Assembly (NCBI GenBank): GCA_947072805.1
Contig: CAMTJK010000004.1
Span: 1-28,849 of the forward strand
Origin: an uncultured Prevotella sp.
GTDB taxonomy: Bacteria; Bacteroidota; Bacteroidia; Bacteroidales; Bacteroidaceae
Length of the DNA stretch: 28,849 nucleotides
Reading direction: 5' to 3'
Shown piece after piece: positions 23,893 to 28,849 of the stretch. The translations under genes and the position numbers were made by a program. Position 1 is the first letter of the stretch. The number at the start of each line of letters is the position of its first letter. The notes under the pieces are model-generated. The model did no database searches. It had not been told where the DNA came from and worked only from the letters and a program-made list of their open reading frames with translations.

Positions 23893-24771
23893 ATGGAAGA
23901 TAAGAACACAAACAAAATTGGCACATCCGGGATGAGCGAATCCGGCTATAAGCGTCTGCTTGAGGACGGCATTCTTATCACCGACAACCTGTCGGCATCA
24001 CCTGTCACCAGGGGTTCGCTGCGCACCAAGTTCATTCTGCTTGCCCTCTGCACCAACGGTGAGGCACATTACACCATCGACACACAGGAACAGACGGTAA
24101 AGAAGAATGATGTGATTATCATTTCAGAGCGTCATGTTATAGACAATTACCGCGCAAGCGACGACATTTCGGGCATCTGCATTGTTCTTACAGTCAAGTT
24201 CTTCTATGAGACGATAAGCAACGTCAGCGACATCTCCGCACTTTTCCTTTTCTCAAAAAACCATCCCGTCGTAAGCATCTCGCCAACAGAGGCCGACACC
24301 TTCAAGAGTTACTTCTACATGCTCAAGGAAAAGCTTGCCGACGATGAGAACCGCTACCGTCTGGAACTCGCAAGGACGCTTGTCCTCGCCATGTTCTACG
24401 ACATGAGCAATGTCATCTACCGCGTACAGCAGCAGCACGCCAAGCGCCAGACGCGTGCCGATGCCATCTTCACCCGTTTCATACACATGGTTGAAGAGAA
24501 TTTCAAGCAGGAAAGGCGTGTGGGATGGTACGCGCAGCAGATGTGCATAACGCCGAAATATCTCTCCGAGATGGTGAAACACGTAAGCAAGCGCACTCCC
24601 AACGAATGGATAGACCGCTATGTAACGCTGGAAATGCGCCTGCTTCTGCGCAACTCTTCGATGAGCATAAAGGAGATAGCCATCGAACTAAACTTCCCCA
24701 ACCAGTCGTTCCTTGGCAAATATTTCAAGGAACACGTTGGCGTTTCGCCTTCAGAATACCGCCGTTCTTAG
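23893..24771 (+). CDS. AraC-family transcriptional regulator
   Basis: A 292-residue protein with an N-terminal cupin-like sensing region (about 25-120, including LALCTNGEAHYTIDTQEQTVKK) and a C-terminal AraC-type double helix-turn-helix (about 195-291). The latter includes WYAQQMCITPKYLSEMVK in the first motif and the signature IKEIAIELNFPNQSFLGKYFKEHVGVSPSEYR in the second. An in-frame ATG at 23872 exists, but it overlaps the -7 box, so I use 23893. It is divergent from the phosphoesterase and barrel-protein pair and convergent with the GH140-like gene, so its target is most likely the divergent operon. The ligand is unknown. Confidence 0.9.
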   Translation: MEDKNTNKIGTSGMSESGYKRLLEDGILITDNLSASPVTRGSLRTKFILLALCTNGEAHYTIDTQEQTVKKNDVIIISERHVIDNYRASDDISGICIVLTVKFFYETISNVSDISALFLFSKNHPVVSISPTEADTFKSYFYMLKEKLADDENRYRLELARTLVLAMFYDMSNVIYRVQQQHAKRQTRADAIFTRFIHMVEENFKQERRVGWYAQQMCITPKYLSEMVKHVSKRTPNEWIDRYVTLEMRLLLRNSSMSIKEIAIELNFPNQSFLGKYFKEHVGVSPSEYRRS

Positions 24772-24792
24772 GCTGTGCCGCCGGCCCCACTG

Positions 24793-26253
24793 TCATTCGG
24801 TGAGGTCTTTGGCTGCCTTCGGCGCCGTATCGTCGGTTATGTACATCTGGTTTTCGGCTATATAATCCTTCGATGCGTCGATAGCCATGAGCACTCCGTC
24901 CGTAACGTTTCCTGCCGTGGCATGATAACGGAATGTTGTTGCCTTGTTGTCATACACTCCGAGATACGTCAGTCTTCCGTCGGCAGGGTTCATCCACCAC
25001 ACGCGCTTCTTTTTTCCCTCAATCTTTTTCAGGTCTATGCGCATGTCACGCCCCGTATAATTATATACGAGCAGGTAGTCGTTGCCTCGTGTTGCTATCA
25101 GTCTGTCGTAGCGTTTGCCGTTATCTTCTATCACCGACTGGTCTGCCACGCGGTCAAAATATGGCAGTGCGAGCATCAGTCTCTTCACATATTTCATCTG
25201 GTTGTAGCCCTCGTCGTCGAGTGCCTTGTACCAAGGCTTCTGCTCTCCGTCGGCAAAATAGGCACCCCTCACGCCCGGACGTACAAACTGCATCACCGCA
25301 TTGTGTCCGTAAGTATGTCCGCAGGAGCCGGCAAATACCGACCAGTAGGCATATCGCCGCACGTCGGCAGCCGTCCATCGTGGTTCGTTGCCGTCGTGAA
25401 GTCCCTGGGGAATGTCCTCATAGCTGGGTTCTCCGTCGAGCACGGGCTTCAGCGGCAGATACGACTGCGCCGAGTCCACATACATCCACACGTCTTCTTC
25501 CGTACCGTCGGGTATGGGATATTTGGCGTTTCCCATGCGTTGTCCGTAACGTCGGTGTCCGCTCTGGAACATGTTGAAGTCGAGCCAGCTGCTGTTGCTA
25601 AACCATTTTGCCGATGTGGTGCGTCCTCTCGGGTGGAACGTCATGAGGTGGTTGGGGTCGGCTTCCTTTATTGTGGTGGCGAGCGCTTCCCACACCTCCG
25701 TACGCACGGAGCCTTCCACGTCTCCTCCTATTATCCACACAATGTTCTTCTTGCCTGCATAGCGTTTGGCGAGGAAGTTTCCGTAGCTTCGCGCCTGCTC
25801 CACGTCCATCAGTCCTGCCTTTACCAGTCCGCCCCATATGCACACCATTCCCACATACAGTCCGTATGTCTCGGCGCGGTCGATGATAAAGTCCATGTGA
25901 TCCCAGTATCCGTACACGCCCTTGCGGTCGATGGCGCTGAAATCGAATCCGTCTGTCATCGACATCTGTCCGTACACGTTGAGGGCCGGCACGCCGTTAA
26001 TCACCTGCACCTGCACGACATTATATCCGGCGGCTGCACAGCGCGACAGATAGAAGTCGGCAGCGTCGCGGTCGAGACGTTCGGGCAGCAGCCATCCAGT
26101 GTCTCCGAGCCAGAAGAAAGGTTTTCCGTTCTCGAACTGCAGGTAGCGTTTGTTGTCAGACACTCTTAGTTTGCCGTTGCTCCACGGCTTGGCTGCCTGC
26201 ATGGCAATGGCACACGCAAACACGGCTAAAGCAATAAGAATTCTCTTCGTCAT
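24793..26253 (-). CDS. Secreted GH140-like glycosidase (DUF4038 domain), possible apiosidase
   Basis: A 486-residue protein with a signal peptide (MTKRILIALAVFACAIAMQA), a TIM-barrel DUF4038 domain beginning FENGKPFFWLGDTGW (about 40-54), and a C-terminal beta-sandwich (about 390-486, with WWMNPADGRLTYLG). Likely catalytic residues are Asp178 in WIIGGD and Glu275 in VLDGEPSYE; their 97-residue spacing equals that I recall for the pectin RG-II apiosidase BT1012 (GH140). The fold assignment is firm, the substrate is inference. The open frame extends upstream to 26343 into the aminotransferase gene, but the ATG at 26253 starts the signal peptide and follows that gene's stop by 2 bp. It is secreted to the periplasm or cell surface. 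Confidence 0.82.
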   Translation of the reverse strand: MTKRILIALAVFACAIAMQAAKPWSNGKLRVSDNKRYLQFENGKPFFWLGDTGWLLPERLDRDAADFYLSRCAAAGYNVVQVQVINGVPALNVYGQMSMTDGFDFSAIDRKGVYGYWDHMDFIIDRAETYGLYVGMVCIWGGLVKAGLMDVEQARSYGNFLAKRYAGKKNIVWIIGGDVEGSVRTEVWEALATTIKEADPNHLMTFHPRGRTTSAKWFSNSSWLDFNMFQSGHRRYGQRMGNAKYPIPDGTEEDVWMYVDSAQSYLPLKPVLDGEPSYEDIPQGLHDGNEPRWTAADVRRYAYWSVFAGSCGHTYGHNAVMQFVRPGVRGAYFADGEQKPWYKALDDEGYNQMKYVKRLMLALPYFDRVADQSVIEDNGKRYDRLIATRGNDYLLVYNYTGRDMRIDLKKIEGKKKRVWWMNPADGRLTYLGVYDNKATTFRYHATAGNVTDGVLMAIDASKDYIAENQMYITDDTAPKAAKDLTE

Positions 26254-26255
26254 AA

Positions 26256-27461
26256 TTATATTGTGCCGGTGCTGATTCCGGCCGGTGAATGTACTGCTTT
26301 TTCCAGACGTTTCAAGGCTTCTGCTATCACGCTCCGCGGGCATCCCACGTTGAGCCGCATAAATCCGGCTCCCTCCTTGCCGAATATCTCTCCGTCGTTG
26401 AGTGCCAGTCGTGCCCCTTTCACGAACAGGGCTACGAGCGCGTCGTGGTCAAGGTGCATTGCGCGGCAGTCGAGCCACACGAGAAACGAAGCCTGCGGTC
26501 GCCACGGCTTTATTTCGGGCAGATGCTCACGGCAGAAGCTTTCCACATATCTTATGTTTTCCTCCACATACGCCACCATCTGCTGTCTCCATGGTTCGCC
26601 CTTGGCGAAGGCGGCTTCCGTTGCCACCGTTGCGAAGAGCGTAGGTTCGTCGAGCTCGTTGGCTGTCATCCAGCGGAAGAGGCGGCTGCGCAGTCTCTCG
26701 TTGGGCACTATGGCGTAAGAGCTCACTATGCCGGCTATGTTGAATGTCTTGGACGGTGCTCCGAACGTTATGCTGCATGCGGCAGCCTCGTCTGACACCG
26801 TTGCAAAGGGTATATGTCTGTTGCCCCATAGGGCTATGTCGCAGTGAATCTCGTCTGACACCACTATTATGCCGCGTCTGTGGCAGAACGAAGCCAGTCG
26901 CCTCAGCGTGTCAGCCGACCACATCACGCCTCCGGGATTGTGTGGATTGGAGAGCACGAGCAGGCGGCACTTCTCGTCGGCAACGGCCTCGAGATTGTCA
27001 AAATCCATCTCATAACCGCCGCCGGGTGTCTCGCGCAGCGGGTTCATCACCACCGTCCTGCCGTTTCCCAGTGCCGTAAGGCGGAAGGGATGGTATACCG
27101 GCGGCTGTATTATCACCTTTTCGTCGGGCGCCACAAACACGTTGATAGCCATGCCTATGCCTTTCACTATGCCCGGTACGAATGTCATCCACTCCCGTTC
27201 CACCTGCCATCCGTGGCGTGCGGCTATCCATCGGCGTATTGTCTGCCACATCGATTCGGGCGTCACGGTATATCCGAACACGTGATGGTCCATGCGGTTG
27301 AGCAGGGCTTCGGTTATGCAGGGCGCCACCTCGAAGTCCATGTCGGCCACCCACAGCGGCATCAGACCGGCATCGCCGTAACGTTCCTGCAGCGCATCGG
27401 TCTTTAGTGCGCCCGTACCGTGTCGCTCCACGATTTTGTCGAAGTCAAATTTTTCTTCCAT
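26256..27461 (-). CDS. PLP-dependent aminotransferase-fold enzyme, MalY/PatB type (cystathionine beta-lyase-like)
   Basis: A 401-residue fold-type I PLP enzyme. Features are MPLWVADMDF (34-43, the MalY/PatB hallmark near the N-terminus), PPVYHPF (120-126), SNPHNPGG (171-178), the PLP-binding Asp in SDEIHCDI (202-209), and the Schiff-base lysine Lys238 in GAPSKTFNIAG. The C-terminal Arg in FMRLNVGCPR would bind the substrate carboxylate. Members cleave C-S bonds of cystathionine or cysteine conjugates, and some have regulatory roles. The 2-bp gap to the glycosidase gene implies one transcript, although the functions look unrelated. The WYL-like regulator lies 104 bp upstream on the same strand. 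The exact substrate is unknown. Confidence 0.88.
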   Translation of the reverse strand: MEEKFDFDKIVERHGTGALKTDALQERYGDAGLMPLWVADMDFEVAPCITEALLNRMDHHVFGYTVTPESMWQTIRRWIAARHGWQVEREWMTFVPGIVKGIGMAINVFVAPDEKVIIQPPVYHPFRLTALGNGRTVVMNPLRETPGGGYEMDFDNLEAVADEKCRLLVLSNPHNPGGVMWSADTLRRLASFCHRRGIIVVSDEIHCDIALWGNRHIPFATVSDEAAACSITFGAPSKTFNIAGIVSSYAIVPNERLRSRLFRWMTANELDEPTLFATVATEAAFAKGEPWRQQMVAYVEENIRYVESFCREHLPEIKPWRPQASFLVWLDCRAMHLDHDALVALFVKGARLALNDGEIFGKEGAGFMRLNVGCPRSVIAEALKRLEKAVHSPAGISTGTI

Positions 27462-27565
27462 AGTCGTCTTTGTCGTTTGTTTATGTTGGGTTTTTATAAA
27501 GATGATAAAACGTAATCCATTTTATACAGTGTTATTTATTTACTGTGGCAACTTGTATAGCCCAC

Positions 27566-28501
27566 CTATTGTTGTTCTGTTTCTTCTTTCTGCGTCACTC
27601 CCATCCTTGCCGCCATCTGTGCGACGCGGCTTTTCAGGAAGTCCTTGAAGTCGTCACTTCCCAGCACCTCTATATGGTCTGCCAGTCCGAGCACAAAGCG
27701 CGACACTCCCACATAACTGCACACGTCGAGCCACAGTCTCCATCGGTCGTTGCCATCGGCTTTGAGGTCGGCGGCGTGCATTGGGAACTCTTCCTTGAAC
27801 AGATTGCCTGCCAGGCGGTCGAGCCTTAGTTCCACGGGCATTGTCTGCTCTCCGCTGAACAGGAAGATGTCTGTAAACAGCCGCTTGTGCGCGTCTTCAT
27901 GCTCCCATTCGTCTGCAAGCATCTGCACCTCGCCTATGCGCGAAATCTTGAATGTCTTGTTTGTCTTCGTTCTCGGCTCGTAACATCTTATCTCGTTGTT
28001 GCCATTAAGAAACATGAACGGCTCCACCACTCTTGCTCCGAGCGTGTTGCTGTGTGGCGAGGAGTAGCGGTGAAACACCACCAGCCTCTTCAGCTTTATG
28101 GCTTCGTAGAGTACCGAGACGTTTTGTGCCTCCTGCTCTCTTGATGCCACGTTTTCGAGTATGTCGAGGTCGTACAGGCGTTCTATTTTCTGCTTCAGGT
28201 GCTGTATTTGCAGACTTCCGGAGTCGGCGCGGTCGAGCAGTCGGCGCATGGTGACGGCTTCGTCTTCGGTGAAGTGTACCTTGCGCAGCAACTTCATGAA
28301 GAACGGTGAGGTCTTGTCAAGACTGTAGCAGGCTCCGTGCTTTTCCACCACAAAACCGGCATCGCGCAGGAAGTCGATATAGTAATAACAGCTCCGCCGC
28401 GATATTCCGAGTCGGTCGCACATCTGCGGCACCGTATATTCGCGGTTTTCCGTCATCATCAGTATGAGCGACAGTTCGCGCTCAAGGTCGCTATGGCGCA
28501 T
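27566..28501 (-). CDS. WYL-domain-like transcriptional regulator
   Basis: A 311-residue protein with an N-terminal winged helix-turn-helix (about 6-60, including YTVPQMCDRLGISRRSCYYYIDFL) and a central WYL-like domain (about 128-197). In that domain the usual W-Y-L strand reads EIRCYEPRTKTNKTFKISRI, so only the central Tyr is kept. A C-terminal WCX-like region follows (about 220-290, LRLDRLAGNLFKEEF). WYL proteins often sense nucleic acid or nucleotide ligands and control stress, defence or metabolic genes. Downstream on the same strand, 104 bp away, lie the MalY-type enzyme and the GH140-like glycosidase. No defence genes are nearby in the window. A -7 box lies at 28583-28590. Confidence 0.82.
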   Translation of the reverse strand: MRHSDLERELSLILMMTENREYTVPQMCDRLGISRRSCYYYIDFLRDAGFVVEKHGACYSLDKTSPFFMKLLRKVHFTEDEAVTMRRLLDRADSGSLQIQHLKQKIERLYDLDILENVASREQEAQNVSVLYEAIKLKRLVVFHRYSSPHSNTLGARVVEPFMFLNGNNEIRCYEPRTKTNKTFKISRIGEVQMLADEWEHEDAHKRLFTDIFLFSGEQTMPVELRLDRLAGNLFKEEFPMHAADLKADGNDRWRLWLDVCSYVGVSRFVLGLADHIEVLGSDDFKDFLKSRVAQMAARMGVTQKEETEQQ

Positions 28502-28637
28502 TATTGCCTGTGGTTTTGGTTCTTGGTTATTTCAGCTTATCTGAGTGCTGCCCCCTCATGGCGCATTGCCTGCGGTTACGTGCAAAAGTAAATAAAATCC
28601 ATGAGATTTCACAGCAGCAGGCTGAAAAATGCGTTGC
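28502..28637 (-). promoter_or_regulatory. Upstream region of the WYL-like gene, with -7 box and short upstream ORF
   Basis: On the - strand 28590-28583 reads TACTTTTG, matching TAnnTTTG; the expected start is near 28578. A 9-codon open frame follows at 28566-28537 (MRHEGAALR and stop). Its start context ATGCGCCAT is the same as that of the gene itself (28501, MRHSD). The two starts lie in an imperfect direct repeat (28493-28519 and 28558-28580). Together with the repeat to the right, this fills the gene-free end of the window. Confidence 0.45.
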
Positions 28638-28843
28638 AATACGTATAACATTTATTTACTTTTATGAAAAATCTTGACTTTAACGTGTGTTAATAGGCAT
28701 CCAAATCTCGATTTGTAACCTACGACGCGAAAATGAGCGTTTTTACTCTCAAATAGGGAGCGCTGATAGTCAGCAAGTTACGCGTTTTGCGATCTAATAC
28801 CATTTCATCGGTTTGCCGTTACGTACGTGAGCGCATTGCGATA
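28638..28843 (-). repeat. 206-bp dispersed repeat, right copy (inverted with respect to 121-326)
   Basis: The reverse complement of this stretch aligns without gaps to 121-326 with about 15 mismatches by hand count. The window ends 6 bp beyond it, so it cannot be seen whether the large hairpin that flanks the left copy (20-126) also flanks this one. No coding capacity is evident. Confidence 0.85.
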
Positions 28844-28849
28844 TAGCTT

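Noticed and set aside
24775..26169. 464-codon + strand frame
   Set aside because: It is antisense to the GH140-like gene, whose protein is clearly recognisable; the + strand product has no domain.
121..28843. The inverted repeats as the ends of a composite transposon or integrative element
   Set aside because: The enclosed DNA is core chromosomal (dcw cluster, gyrB, rpsT) and contains no transposase, integrase or relaxase; a dispersed repeat or contig break is more likely.
28638..28843. The 206-bp right repeat as a promoter or terminator of the WYL-like gene
   Set aside because: It lies upstream of the gene's own -7 box and matches a distant copy, so the repeat explanation is sufficient.

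Overview
The window looks like a chromosomal segment from a Bacteroidales bacterium, most probably a Prevotella-like member of the Prevotellaceae. The reasons are the Bacteroidota-type -7 promoter boxes (TAnnTTTG) upstream of several genes, weak Shine-Dalgarno sequences, a Bacteroidota-style division cluster (murE directly followed by mraY, no murF or ddl), an FtsI with a C-terminal PASTA domain, a short GyrB next to rpsT, and a GH140-like (DUF4038) glycosidase of the kind found in plant-polysaccharide-degrading gut or rumen Bacteroidota. The genus is inferred, not proven.

Layout. Positions 1-669 hold no convincing gene: a ~105-bp palindromic hairpin, one copy of a 206-bp repeat, an MraZ-type operator and a promoter. 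Positions 670-16985 are a division and cell wall (dcw) cluster, all on the + strand: mraZ, rsmH, ftsL-like, ftsI, murE, mraY, murD, ftsW, murG, murC, ftsQ, ftsA, ftsZ. It is followed by a YqeY-family gene (17054-17503) and a strong terminator. These genes build lipid II (MurC, MurD and MurE in the cytoplasm, MraY and MurG at the membrane), polymerise and cross-link it at the septum (FtsW, FtsI, with FtsQ and FtsL), and assemble the Z-ring (FtsZ, FtsA). MraZ is the likely local regulator and RsmH is the 16S rRNA methyltransferase usually encoded beside it. The only long break inside the cluster is 338 bp before murG, which holds a candidate internal promoter.

Positions 17564-20860 are information-processing genes: recO (- strand), divergent from a tRNA-Glu(UUC)-rpsT unit with a textbook Bacteroidota promoter, then gyrB with its own -7 box and a terminator on each side.

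Positions 20900-28501 are accessory genes: a secreted protein resembling the N-terminal part of alpha-L-rhamnosidases with a damaged-looking start; a - strand pair made of a lipoprotein metallophosphoesterase and a predicted outer-membrane beta-barrel protein; a divergent AraC-family regulator; and a - strand group of a WYL-like regulator, a MalY/PatB-type PLP enzyme and a GH140-like secreted glycosidase, the last two separated by only 2 bp.

The right end (28638-28843) carries a second copy of the 206-bp repeat in inverted orientation, about 93% identical by hand alignment. The two copies enclose almost the whole window. This suggests either contig ends at a dispersed repeat or a potentially invertible 28-kb segment. 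I did not find a defence system, CRISPR array, prophage or complete insertion sequence. The most interesting signals are the flanking repeats with their hairpin, the three-unit MraZ operator, the unusual starts and leaders (recO, murG, the rhamnosidase-like gene, the WYL gene), and a variant MraY histidine motif.
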